Source: Methanosarcina sp. MTP4 (GTDB taxonomy: Archaea > Halobacteriota > Methanosarcinia > Methanosarcinales > Methanosarcinaceae). Taken from it: a stretch of DNA of 64,000 bases. Below, piece by piece: positions 37,196 through 45,367 of the stretch (position 1 is the stretch's first letter; every line of letters begins with the position of its first letter). The stretch covers positions 3,930,808 through 3,994,807 of the forward strand of contig NZ_CP009505.1 of the NCBI RefSeq assembly GCF_000970045.1, given 5' to 3'. Position numbers and translations under genes: made by a program. The notes below the pieces were generated by a model. It was given only the letters and a program-made list of their open reading frames with translations, ran no database searches and had not been told where the DNA came from.

Positions 37196-38011
37196 AGATG
37201 CCAAGCAGATAATGAAAAAATGACTCTAATTGATTCTTTACTCCTTTCTAAAAAAAGACGTGAAATTGTCGAATCTTTATTTTATGAGGATAAAACTTCA
37301 GAGGACCTTAAACGACTACTTAAAGTTGAATGGGTTTTACTGAAAGAGCCGATAAAAAAACTAATGGAAGAAGAACTTATAATTTGTCATGACAAAAAAT
37401 ATAGCTTATCAAAAGTAGGTAGGGTTATCTGTGAAAATACACTTCCTTTGGTTGAACTTGCAGAAACATTTGGCAAGAATCCTGAGTATTGGATCAGTCG
37501 TGATTTAAGTCCAATTCCTGAATATTTAGCTGGAAACATTGGTAAAATGAAAGGTTGTAGCGTGGTTGTTCCTCACCCAGACCATATGTTTGAACCTTTA
37601 AAAGAAGTTATCAATGAGTCGGAGAAAGAGATTGCCTTCTCAGAAGAAATAAAACTTTGTTTAGTTTTATTTTATCCCGAATCAATTGATATTTTAACAG
37701 AGTATTCAAAACGTGGGATTCACATAACCCTTATTTTAACAAAGTATATTTATGATAAAATGCTCAACGAATTTCAAGATAAGTTAAAGCTGTTATTGGG
37801 ATCAAAAAATTTGAATCTTTTCGTATTTAATGAAAACAAAGTGATTCCCCAGATTGTAATTACAGATTTTAAAGCTTTAGTAATTTTTTTCAATCAAAAA
37901 GGTAAATATGATTATCAGGAACTTTTAGGTTCTGATATATATGCTTTAGAGTGGGCAACGGAACTATTCTCTTATTATGAAAAATGTTCCGAACATATAA
38001 GCACTATTTAA
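37196..38011 (+). CDS. DUF1724-type winged-helix regulator (first copy)
   Basis: The N-terminal 80 residues form a winged helix (SKKRREIVESLFYEDKTSED, then KKLMEEELIICHDKKYSLSK). The rest matches the methanogen DUF1724 effector domain (YWISRDLSPIPEYL, VVVPHPDHMFEPLKEVINES). Proteins of this type (Msr regulators) control methyltransferase genes in Methanosarcina. AAGGG lies five bases before ATG 37196; an upstream TTG at 37172 and an internal ATG at 37220 are alternatives. The gene is clearly AT-rich and points toward the methyltransferase block. Binding targets are inferred from position. Confidence 0.82.
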   Translation, partial: RCQADNEKMTLIDSLLLSKKRREIVESLFYEDKTSEDLKRLLKVEWVLLKEPIKKLMEEELIICHDKKYSLSKVGRVICENTLPLVELAETFGKNPEYWISRDLSPIPEYLAGNIGKMKGCSVVVPHPDHMFEPLKEVINESEKEIAFSEEIKLCLVLFYPESIDILTEYSKRGIHITLILTKYIYDKMLNEFQDKLKLLLGSKNLNLFVFNENKVIPQIVITDFKALVIFFNQKGKYDYQELLGSDIYALEWATELFSYYEKCSEHISTI

Positions 38012-38348
38012 GTTAGTTTTTGGCAATCTTGTTTTACCTAATTCATAGTAATTTTTTCAATAAGCTCATCCCAAAACTTGATGTAATATAATAATTGCTC
38101 CCATAATCACAATTTTTTGTATCCAATTTTTTTGTTCCTGCAGTGCCCTGACCACCTGGAGAATTGAAGCGAAAGAGCAACGCCGGTACAAAAAGGTTTT
38201 CAGAATTTTTGATGCAGTTCCCATTCCCCGGTAAATGGCAAACCGGTTTAGGGAAGGCATTTTTCCTGAATCTTCCAGGTTCCGGGTGTCCCATGTGAAG
38301 CCTGGAGGTTATATGCTTTGGGCCCCGGTGTTTTTTAGATCGTTTTTC
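38012..38348. other. Spacer with a diverged copy of the RNA-like repeat
   Basis: About 340 bases after the regulator. At 38222-38255 the sequence TTCCCCGGTAAATGGCAAAC plus CGGTTT resembles the start of the two tandem units that follow, keeping the CCGGT/ACCGG pairing. The rest of the unit is not recognisable. No gene is supported; small frames on the minus strand run through the repeats. Confidence 0.5.
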
Positions 38349-38585
38349 GGGCCGGTGTTTCCCCGGTAAAATGGCGAAACCGGGTTGAACCAACCTTCTG
38401 GAGGTATTTTTGTGGATTTTGTGGATATAAACTGTCCTCTCCACGGGAAGACACATTAAAATGGCAAATGTGTACTTCCCGGGGCAAGGCGTTGCAGGTA
38501 TGACTCACTTCTTGGGGGAGATATGATAACAATGTCTATCGAGAGAGGGGTTAAGGCATTGTCATCAGCGTGATGTATTTTTTTT
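38349..38585 (+). ncRNA. Predicted structured RNA unit, copy 1
   Basis: This is the first of two tandem units of about 240 bases. Paired elements visible on the plus strand are CCCGGT/ACCGGG, ACCTT/GAGGT (one wobble pair), CTCA/TGGG, ACAATGTC/GGCATTGT and, last, CATCA-GCG-TGATG followed by a run of T, an intrinsic terminator shape. Several differences from copy 2 change a Watson-Crick pair to a G-U pair and keep the stem. No frame is shared by both copies along their length. It lies between a DUF1724 regulator and the convergent permease. Nothing proves it is transcribed. Confidence 0.45.
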
Positions 38586-38593
38586 CGAATTTA

Positions 38594-38829
38594 GGGCTGG
38601 CATTTCCCCGGTAAAATGGTGAAACCGGGTTGATCCAACCTTCTGAAGGTATTTTTGTGGATTTTGTGGATATAAATTGTCCTCTCCCCGGGAGGACACA
38701 TTAAAAAGGCAAACGTGTACTTCCGGGGGAAGGCGTTGCAGGTATGACCCACTTCATGGGGGATATATGATAACAATGCCCATCGAGCGAGGGATTAAGG
38801 CATTGTCATCAGCGTGATGTATTTTTTTT
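38594..38829 (+). ncRNA. Predicted structured RNA unit, copy 2
   Basis: This second tandem unit is offset by 244-245 bases from copy 1 and highly similar. It has stems CCCGGT/ACCGGG, ACCTT/AAGGT, GTCCTC/GAGGAC, CCCA/TGGG, ACAATGCC/GGCATTGT and a terminal CATCA-GCG-TGATG before eight T residues. The GTCCTC stem is perfect here but has one mismatch in copy 1. A one-base length difference in the middle breaks any shared reading frame. A repeated mobile sequence is the main alternative to an RNA gene. Confidence 0.45.
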
Positions 38830-38902
38830 GAATTCGTTTCTTAATTCGTTATTGCTTTTATTCTCGCATTTATTTGTTCATGCTTTTGGGATAATTTCAT
38901 TT

Positions 38903-38937
38903 AAAAAAAGGCCCCTAATACAATACAAATAGGGGCC
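38903..38937 (-). terminator. Terminator of the permease transcript
   Basis: On the minus strand TAGGGGCC closes a stem with GGCCCCTA around a 12-base loop (38910-38937), followed by seven T residues (A-run 38903-38909 on plus). It begins about 29 bases after the permease stop, a strong intrinsic terminator. Confidence 0.8.
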
Positions 38938-38965
38938 CAGTCTATTTTTGATTCTTACCTCTTGT

Positions 38966-40462
38966 TCAAGAATCAATGGGTATATTTGAATCAACGGCTA
39001 TATTTTCCTCTGAGCTACCAGACTGGCCCTGTGAATAGAACCAAATTGGTACATAAACTGCCAGCACTCCAAAACCAACAAGAGTCGATGCCCATCCGAT
39101 TTCAATACTGTTCAAATAGATGATACCTATAATGAAGAACGGTATATTTATCAAACCGAATATCAATGCAACATGCTTCCAGCCAGTTGGTGCTTTGAAT
39201 GGTCTTTCAAGTCTTGCAAGCTCTGGGTCGTTCTTTGCTTTCACATAAGCAAAGAGGCTGATACCCTGTGCAGCAATATATCCAATTGCTGATGCAGCAA
39301 GAATCGCTACAGGTGTTCCAAGAGATACAAATCCAAGATTTATCACAGCAATGAACGCCATGGCAACATATGGAGCTCCGTTACCATTTACTTTGCTAAA
39401 TACACGAGGAAAGTTCCCTTCGATCGCCATTGAATGCAGTGATCTTGAAGAACCAAGGTAAATAGTCTGTATCAACAAAATCATTGCTGTAATGAGCATG
39501 AATATTGCAACTACTGCTCCTGTAGCTCCAAATGTCATCTGAGCAACGGGCAACAGTGGAGTAAATGATTCTGCAATCGTCTGACTTACACCAATGGTTC
39601 CAGTTACTGATGCCTGGATTAGTACAAATGACAGAAGACAGACTCCACCGCAGGCGAAAAGTGCTTTTGGTACATCGCTACCGGGGTTCTTGTACTCAGG
39701 ACCATAGATCGCAGCTGTTTCCCATGCACATGCACTCCATTCAGCCATCGCAAACAAGCCGAATAAGATCAATATGTGATGAAGGTCCCATGCCCAATCC
39801 GTTGGAAACCATTCAGAAGTGATATTTGTTATGTTGAAATCACCTGTTGCAAATGGTGAAAGTGTTATAATAATAAGAGGCCCAAGAGACAAAACTGCAA
39901 GTATATACCCGAGTGTTGCTCCGCTGGAAAGTCCCCTAAGATTAATAACCATAAGCAGAGAGAATATTGTTATACAAGTAATATATGCAACTTGCATTTC
40001 ACTAAAAGTATTTGAAATTGAGGGAAACAAACTATAAAGATAACTAGAAGCCACCAGGGCGAATATGGACATTGCTGGAGCCCATCCAAACCAATAACTC
40101 CAAGCACTAAACCCACCAATAAATTTACCCTTGTCATACCTTCCTTTATGGTTTCGTGTTTTGAAAATGTTTTGTGCAAAACCCGGCAATCCGGATGCAT
40201 TTGGAAAAGCTGTAGCCAGTTCTCCAAATGCAGTGTTTTGCGCAAAGCCCTGAAGTACTGACAGACCCCATACGAGTATCGCAGCGGACCACAAATAACT
40301 TGATAAATAACCTATTGAGGGCAATATCGCAAGAGGAACACCCAAAGCAATTGCAAGACCCTGTTTCCAATCAATTGATCTCTCAAGGTTGCTGGCCTCA
40401 CAAATCACTTTAGAACATTGTTCGGCATGCTGCCAATCAACGCCTTCTTTTTTTTCAACCAT
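38966..40462 (-). CDS. APC-superfamily permease of the methyltransferase block
   Basis: A 498-residue membrane protein with about twelve hydrophobic segments, in the amino acid-polyamine-organocation style: early GYLSSYLWSAAILVWG, and SRSLHSMAIEGNFPRVFSKVN in the second half. Permeases of this sort sit beside methylamine and other methyltransferase genes in Methanosarcina and are thought to import the methylated substrate. The first 25 residues (MVEKKEGVDWQHAEQ and on) are soluble, and a copy of them occurs at 43581-43646. AAGGATGTGAT precedes the ATG. The gene is AT-rich and lies 381 bases beyond the second methyltransferase on the same strand. Confidence 0.85.
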   Translation of the reverse strand: MVEKKEGVDWQHAEQCSKVICEASNLERSIDWKQGLAIALGVPLAILPSIGYLSSYLWSAAILVWGLSVLQGFAQNTAFGELATAFPNASGLPGFAQNIFKTRNHKGRYDKGKFIGGFSAWSYWFGWAPAMSIFALVASSYLYSLFPSISNTFSEMQVAYITCITIFSLLMVINLRGLSSGATLGYILAVLSLGPLIIITLSPFATGDFNITNITSEWFPTDWAWDLHHILILFGLFAMAEWSACAWETAAIYGPEYKNPGSDVPKALFACGGVCLLSFVLIQASVTGTIGVSQTIAESFTPLLPVAQMTFGATGAVVAIFMLITAMILLIQTIYLGSSRSLHSMAIEGNFPRVFSKVNGNGAPYVAMAFIAVINLGFVSLGTPVAILAASAIGYIAAQGISLFAYVKAKNDPELARLERPFKAPTGWKHVALIFGLINIPFFIIGIIYLNSIEIGWASTLVGFGVLAVYVPIWFYSQGQSGSSEENIAVDSNIPIDS

Positions 40463-40843
40463 ACTTGATCACATCCTTTTTTAACAATACTCCATTTTTG
40501 GGTCGTGAGGACGAGTTTCTGAAGACCAGAAGACCAGAAGCCCACGAATATCTCGTTATTTTTTTTAAATGTTAGGTATGTACTCGTTTTTTTAGAGTAT
40601 ATTTTTACACTCAATGATTGTAAACCGGTTCGGGGGGTTTCGGAGGAACAAGTGGCTACTGCCTTAACCCAGGTCTTGAACCTGTCAGTTGAGGGGAAGT
40701 CCCACAACCAGGAATACTACCTTTGCTCCTCCGTCGAATAGGGTTTGCCACACACAATTGGGTTTTCCCCGGAGTTTTTGCCCCTTTTCTGCCGCTATGC
40801 ACTTAACGGACTCATACTCCGGAAATTTTCCTTTTTATCGTTT
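40463..40843. other. Spacer between permease and methyltransferase genes
   Basis: A 381-base gap. A 100-codon minus frame (40405-40707) overlaps the permease start in another phase and has no ribosome site; part of it (WDFPSTDRFKTWVK) could be a relic of an insertion element, which I cannot confirm. It probably also holds the permease promoter. Confidence 0.35.
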
Positions 40844-41854
40844 TTACTGATTTGCGCTTTCCCTGGCTGCTTCTACCATTGCTTTTATGTTTTCCAGGCT
40901 TGCTCGGGTCGGGATCCCGCAGCCGGGAGCCAGGACGTTTGCCCCTTTCCGGATGCATTCCAGGGACTCTTCTTTCACAGTTTCGGGGGTGCCCAGGAAG
41001 AGGGTGTCCGCAGGGTTTATGTTCCCGATGATTGCTGTTTTGCCTCCCAGGACTTCCCTGGCTTCACCCACGTCCACCAGGTGATCCAGGCTGATCCCGC
41101 TTACTCCGGTTTCCGCCATCATCTCCAGGATGGGTTTCGAGTCTCCACAGATGTGGAGGATGCTCGGGACACCCAGGCTTTCCACAAGCTCCTTGCAGTA
41201 GGGAAAAGCCATTTCCCTGTAGTGCGCTGTTCCCAGGAGTTCGCTCCCCGCGGAAGGGTCGATGATGACCACGGCATCTGCTCCGTTTTCAACAAGGGCT
41301 TTACCGTAGGTTTTCAGGACCTCCGTGGAATACTTCAGAAGGGACTTGACGAAATCCGGATTGTCGAAGAAGTCCATGAGGAGGGTTTCGACACCCCTGA
41401 CCTGTCCGGCGAGGGTGAAAGGACCGACGATTCCTGCAATTACGGGCACGGTCTCATCCGTTTCCGCAAGGATCCTGACGGCTTCCACAACAGTTGCCAT
41501 CCTGCCGTCCGCAAGCGGTTCCGGGCATACGGCATCCTCAAAGGCTTCTATTTTCCGGAAAGCCGCCCTCCGGATGGAGGGCTGGGAGTCAAGCCTCCCT
41601 TCGCTGACCTGGGAACCCACGGTTTCGGCTTCCACACAGAGGTCGAAAGGCACTCTTGCACTTTCGATCCCGGCAAGCCTGTTTGCCGCAAGGGCCAGAG
41701 TTGCCATCTTTTCCGGGTCGCGGTGGGCTTCGGGCCAGGCAGCCCCGGACTCTTCCATCATTTCAACGGTTGCGGTCTGCAGGGGGCAGGCTGCCGAGAC
41801 CCTGTCGACTTCTTCCAGTTTCAATGATGCAAGAAAGCGTTCTTTATCGTTCAT
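40844..41854 (-). CDS. Methylcobalamin:coenzyme M methyltransferase, MtaA/MtbA family
   Basis: These zinc enzymes of the uroporphyrinogen-decarboxylase fold transfer the methyl group from a corrinoid protein to coenzyme M. The 336 residues contain the zinc ligands His234 and Cys236 (LHICGDSKP) and Cys312 (APGCGIP), spaced as in characterised MtaA (His237, Cys239, Cys316). VGPFTLAGQVRGVE and DPSAGSELLG are also family features. The gene starts 16 bases after the corrinoid protein gene and is GC-rich. The CoM role is inferred from similarity and gene order. Confidence 0.9.
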   Translation of the reverse strand: MNDKERFLASLKLEEVDRVSAACPLQTATVEMMEESGAAWPEAHRDPEKMATLALAANRLAGIESARVPFDLCVEAETVGSQVSEGRLDSQPSIRRAAFRKIEAFEDAVCPEPLADGRMATVVEAVRILAETDETVPVIAGIVGPFTLAGQVRGVETLLMDFFDNPDFVKSLLKYSTEVLKTYGKALVENGADAVVIIDPSAGSELLGTAHYREMAFPYCKELVESLGVPSILHICGDSKPILEMMAETGVSGISLDHLVDVGEAREVLGGKTAIIGNINPADTLFLGTPETVKEESLECIRKGANVLAPGCGIPTRASLENIKAMVEAARESANQ

Positions 41855-41870
41855 TGCTAGCCTTCCTACC

Positions 41871-42512
41871 TTACTCGGAAAGCAGTCTCTGAGCTACCCT
41901 TATGGCCTCGGAAGCATTGTCAGCATACCCATCTGCTCCGATGTTGTCACAGAACTCCTGGGAGACAGGGGCTCCTCCGACCATAATCTTGATACCGGGG
42001 AATTCTTCTTTGAAAAGCTTGACGTCTTCTTTCATTTCCATCATGCTTGTTGTCATGAGGGCTGAAAGGGCTACAAGGTCGACGTGTTCCTCTTTGATTT
42101 TATCCTGGAAATCTTCGGGAAGGACGTCTTTTCCCAGATCGAAAACAGTCAAACCCGCGGTTTCAAGTAAGAGTTTTACGAGGTTTTTGCCGATGTCATG
42201 GATGTCTCCAAGGACAACTCCGATGGCTACTCTCCCCGATTCCTTGATTTCATCGGCTTTAATGTGCGGCTTGAAGATTTCCACGGCCCCTTGCATCGCC
42301 CTTGCGGCGAGCAGGATTTCCGGGACAAACATTTCTCTCTTTTCGTATTTGTCGCTGACAATGCTCATCCCATTAGCACAGCCATTGATGACTGCATCAT
42401 AAGCATCGACGTTGTTCTCCAGAGCTTTGTTTGCAAGCTCCACACATTTACTAGCATCACCTTTAACTACGGCTTCTGCCAGGCTGTTCAGGATTTCATC
42501 TCTTGCGGCCAT
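41871..42512 (-). CDS. Methyltransferase cognate corrinoid protein
   Basis: The protein carries a corrinoid between two methyltransferases. Its 213 residues show the helical cap domain (residues 1-88) and the B12-binding domain with DIHDIG, where His105 is the lower cobalt ligand (Asp103, His105, Gly108), then SALMTTSMMEM and GGAPVSQEF. It belongs to the MtbC/MttC/MtmC kind. It lies between two zinc methyltransferase genes, 42 bases after one and 16 before the other, so the three form an operon. It is GC-rich like the CoM methyltransferase and unlike the first methyltransferase. Confidence 0.93.
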   Translation of the reverse strand: MAARDEILNSLAEAVVKGDASKCVELANKALENNVDAYDAVINGCANGMSIVSDKYEKREMFVPEILLAARAMQGAVEIFKPHIKADEIKESGRVAIGVVLGDIHDIGKNLVKLLLETAGLTVFDLGKDVLPEDFQDKIKEEHVDLVALSALMTTSMMEMKEDVKLFKEEFPGIKIMVGGAPVSQEFCDNIGADGYADNASEAIRVAQRLLSE

Positions 42513-42554
42513 TCTTGTTTCACCCTTTTTTTTAGTTGATTTTGTTCACGAATT

Positions 42555-43577
42555 TTAGACATTAGTATTATCTTTCCATATCTCGACGTTCTCCATCGGT
42601 GTTCCAGGTGCAATGTCACAACCTCCTGCAAGAATGTGTCCCACACCACCTGTTGACTCGATACAGGTTCTTATTTGAGCACGTACATCATCAGGAGTTC
42701 CATTGAAAAGTGTGTTTGCCACATCGAGATTACCTAAAAGTGTAACTTTTTCACCCATCACTTTTCGGGCTGCAGCTAGGCCAACTGGTAAATCGACGGA
42801 TAAAACATCATGAGGGATTTCAACTATACTCCCGACTCGATCTGACACATCCCCGCAAATGTGTATCATCACATCTCTTCCAGCCGCTTTGAGAGTACCC
42901 GAAAGGTCTGTCATATACGGCTGGGAATAAGTTTCAAACGTTGCTTTTGATATGAGATTACCTGACGCGGTAGGGTCACACATAAACACCCCATCAACAT
43001 CGAGTGAGTCCATCAGGTACTTATTATATACTTTTAAAGTCTCAGTCGAAAAAGAGAGGAGTTCTTTGACAAAGTCAGGATCTGTGTACAGATCAAGCAT
43101 CATTACCTCAACGCCACGCAGCTCCCCGGCCAAAGTAAATGGAGCCATTAGGTCGTAGTAAGTGTACCGCTCCTCTCCGATAACATCAATCAATTTGGCT
43201 GCAGTCTCAATACCACTTTTTAGCCTCTTATCCTGACTAGGATCCGGGATCTCAAGAGCCTCAAGTGAAGAGGCATCGGAAACGACGTGTGTCCTGGTGC
43301 TTGGTCCACCCACATCAGTTATGTTTACCTCACATCCAAGTGCCGGTAAGGGAGTTTGCCAGTCCCATAACACCTCTAAAGCATCAAAATCGCACTTTTC
43401 CAACACTTTAAGCTGAGCCTCTGCAGCGAGAGCAGGATTGTCGAAAGACTTCTGAACGGACACGTTAGAGTATTCGAGGGCCCAGTACCCTTGGAATGGT
43501 CCACAGATAGGAACACTCTCCACTGGCTCAAAATTTAGTGCAGCAAGCATTTTCTCTTTATGGTTAGAGTAGCTCAT
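42555..43577 (-). CDS. Uroporphyrinogen decarboxylase-fold methyltransferase, likely substrate:corrinoid
   Basis: A second zinc methyltransferase, 340 residues, with His239 and Cys241 (IHICGDVSD) and Cys320 (AGGCDIAPG). It is clearly diverged from the MtaA/MtbA-like gene of the same operon. Other members of the fold demethylate substrates such as aromatic methyl ethers or chloromethane and load a corrinoid. Being first in an operon that already has a CoM methyltransferase, it most likely demethylates the substrate; the substrate is unknown. AAGGAGTG precedes the ATG, inside a short permease-like fragment. Composition is AT-rich. Confidence 0.85.
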   Translation of the reverse strand: MSYSNHKEKMLAALNFEPVESVPICGPFQGYWALEYSNVSVQKSFDNPALAAEAQLKVLEKCDFDALEVLWDWQTPLPALGCEVNITDVGGPSTRTHVVSDASSLEALEIPDPSQDKRLKSGIETAAKLIDVIGEERYTYYDLMAPFTLAGELRGVEVMMLDLYTDPDFVKELLSFSTETLKVYNKYLMDSLDVDGVFMCDPTASGNLISKATFETYSQPYMTDLSGTLKAAGRDVMIHICGDVSDRVGSIVEIPHDVLSVDLPVGLAAARKVMGEKVTLLGNLDVANTLFNGTPDDVRAQIRTCIESTGGVGHILAGGCDIAPGTPMENVEIWKDNTNV

Positions 43578-43580
43578 TTT

Positions 43581-43646
43581 TTACACTCCTTCGTCATCTA
43601 TGCGTTGTTCAGCATGATGACAATCAACACCTTCTTCTTTTGTCAT
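43581..43646 (-). pseudogene. 21-codon copy of the permease N-terminus
   Basis: ATG 43646 opens MTKEEGVDCHHAEQRIDDEG, one further residue and a TAA at 43581-43583. It aligns with the permease start MVEKKEGVDWQHAEQC, with strong DNA similarity across about 33 bases (EGVD..HAEQ). The frame ends four bases before the methyltransferase ATG and contains that gene's ribosome site. It is either the remains of a second permease gene or a leader peptide. Confidence 0.6.
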
Positions 43647-43924
43647 GTCTCTAAACCCTGGGTTTTGGCTCTTCACCATTCTCCGTGGGTAAGACGATTT
43701 TTAATCCAAGGCCATGTTGGTTTTTGATATGAATACACGCACAAAACAACGAGAAGCCTTTGTTAGTAAAAACCCGAATAGATACCATACTTAAAAAATT
43801 CGATATCAATCGGTGTTAACCCTACTACAGTTAAGAATATGTATCAACTAATATATAGGAAAAATTATACTTCTATTTCAATCGCTGTATTCCTTTGACA
43901 TGAATAGAATAGCAATATCATGTG

Positions 43925-43982
43925 TCACATGTTTTTGTCAGGGGTCACATGCTTTGTCAGGGATCACATGCTTTTGTTAATA
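43925..43982. promoter_or_regulatory. Three direct repeats of about 20 bp (candidate operator)
   Basis: TCACATG plus TTTTTGTCAGGGG (43925), TCACATG plus CTTTGTCAGGGA (43945) and TCACATG plus CTTTTGTTAATA (43964) recur with 20- and 19-base spacing, close to two helical turns. They lie between the divergent methyltransferase operon and the second DUF1724 regulator, so a regulator binding array is plausible. Confidence 0.5.
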
Positions 43983-44116
43983 GTGAAAAAATCCTAATTC
44001 AGTCATAGCTTACATATTTTATATCCAAAAATCAAGCTAAAATTTCAATTTTTTTCGCAGAGTTGTTTCAATTATACGTTAGGTATTTAATAAATGCCCA
44101 TCCCAACAAATGTATA

Positions 44117-44902
44117 ATGAAAAATGATCTACTCAATACCATATGGTTGTCAGAAAAAAGACGAAAACTTATTCACCTTTTAAAAGATGGTCCAAAAGAT
44201 ATTGATGAGATTAAATCCACATTTAATGTATCTTCACGTTTAATTGTACCTCAGATAAAGCAATTGGAAAAACAAAAAATCATAATCGAAAATGATGGAG
44301 TATTTCAATTATCAAATATTGGGGAATTATTAATTGACAAAATGCTGAAGATTGTCGATATTAACATACTACTGGAAAAGGATAAGGATTATTGGGAGAA
44401 ACGTACGTTATATTCATTGCCTCCACAAATGTATGAAAAAATTGGTGATTTGAAAAATAATTATTTGTACGAATACAATATTAATAATGTCTTAGAAATA
44501 CCACCACCATTTTATCCTCATCTGGTAAAAACCAACCACTATTTTATGTTGTTACCCTACTTTCACCCCAACGTCATAAGAGAAACACTGAACATAACGA
44601 AAAATGGAACCAAAACCATATTGCTTGCCACACCGAAAGTCGTTAAAAGAATAAAAAAGGAATTTCGAGAAGATTTAACAAAACTTATCAACTCTCCAAA
44701 TCTAGAAATAAGAATTCTTGATGAAAAAACAAAACCTCCAGCACTCTTTATCACTGATGACCTGATATTAATCGGATTTGCCACCGAAGAAGGTGTGTGG
44801 GATGATCGGGAACTAATTAGTCAGGACGAAAAGGCCTTAAATTGGACACAAGAACTATTCATATATTATAAGCATATGTCTACGCCTTTAAGTGGGATTT
44901 GA
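44117..44902 (+). CDS. DUF1724-type winged-helix regulator (second copy)
   Basis: A paralogue of the regulator at 37196: winged helix (WLSEKRRKLIHLLKDGPKD, KQLEKQKIIIENDGVFQLSN) followed by the effector domain (KDYWEKRTLYSLPPQMYEK, ALFITDDLILIGFATEEG). It is transcribed away from the methyltransferase operon and is very AT-rich. The frame opens at TTG 44063, but ATG 44117 (MKNDLLNTIWLSEKRR) aligns with the other copy's start, giving 261 residues. No ribosome site is visible, so the message may be leaderless. It probably controls the divergent operon. Confidence 0.82.
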   Translation: MKNDLLNTIWLSEKRRKLIHLLKDGPKDIDEIKSTFNVSSRLIVPQIKQLEKQKIIIENDGVFQLSNIGELLIDKMLKIVDINILLEKDKDYWEKRTLYSLPPQMYEKIGDLKNNYLYEYNINNVLEIPPPFYPHLVKTNHYFMLLPYFHPNVIRETLNITKNGTKTILLATPKVVKRIKKEFREDLTKLINSPNLEIRILDEKTKPPALFITDDLILIGFATEEGVWDDRELISQDEKALNWTQELFIYYKHMSTPLSGI

Positions 44903-44920
44903 AAGTCCAATTGATAGGAG

Positions 44921-45367
44921 ATGACATCAATATATATACGAAAAGCCGAGATATCCGACCTCCCGACAATTCAGAGGCTTCTATCAACTTATTTTCTGGA
45001 TATGGAAGAACTTAAAGCAGAAGATTTCGTGCTTGCGGAGGGGGAAGGGAAAGTTCTGGGCTGTGCTGCCCTTATCCGAAGCGGTTTTTCCGAAAAAGGG
45101 TTTCTTGAAATCCATTCCATTGCGATCCACCCTAACTTCCGGGGGAAGGGAATAGGCAGCAGGCTTGTGAACCACCTTATTTCAACATCAGTGGGAAAGG
45201 ATACCGAACTCTACGTAAGGACTACTGCTCCGGCCTTTTTTGAAAAAATCGGTTTTGTGAGAATTCCGGATTCCGAAAAACTCCGGCTATGGGAAGACTG
45301 CGAAAGCTGCGAACATTTCGAGAGCTGCACCCAGCACGCCCTGAAATACCGAAAAAACCGGGAGTAA
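44921..45367 (+). CDS. GNAT-family N-acetyltransferase
   Basis: A 148-residue GCN5-related acetyltransferase. It has the acetyl-CoA loop HPNFRGKGIGSRLV and the later segment FFEKIGFVRIPDSEKLRLWEDC. A cysteine-rich tail (CESCEHFESC) is reminiscent of archaeal N-acetylglutamate synthase-like proteins, but the acceptor is not known. AGGAG is directly against the ATG, closer than usual, so a slightly later start is possible. It starts 18 bases after the regulator gene but is much richer in GC. Confidence 0.85.
   Translation: MTSIYIRKAEISDLPTIQRLLSTYFLDMEELKAEDFVLAEGEGKVLGCAALIRSGFSEKGFLEIHSIAIHPNFRGKGIGSRLVNHLISTSVGKDTELYVRTTAPAFFEKIGFVRIPDSEKLRLWEDCESCEHFESCTQHALKYRKNRE

Noticed and set aside
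38461-38526. 21-codon plus-strand frame (MANVYFPGQGVAGM and on) in unit 1
   Set aside because: A one-base deletion destroys the same frame in unit 2, so it is not under coding constraint.
38043-38776. Minus-strand frames through the tandem units (such as those containing VYIHKIHKN)
   Set aside because: Frames differ between the two copies and have no ribosome sites; the conserved pairing favours RNA or repeat DNA.
38349-38829. CRISPR array
   Set aside because: Only two long adjacent units without unique spacers, and no cas genes in the window.
40405-40707. 100-codon minus frame before the permease
   Set aside because: It overlaps the permease start in another phase and lacks a ribosome site; resemblance to a transposon relic was only an impression.
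40844-43577. Pyrrolysine-type methylamine methyltransferase genes
   Set aside because: No MtmB, MtbB or MttB homologue and no long frame interrupted by a single in-frame TAG was seen.
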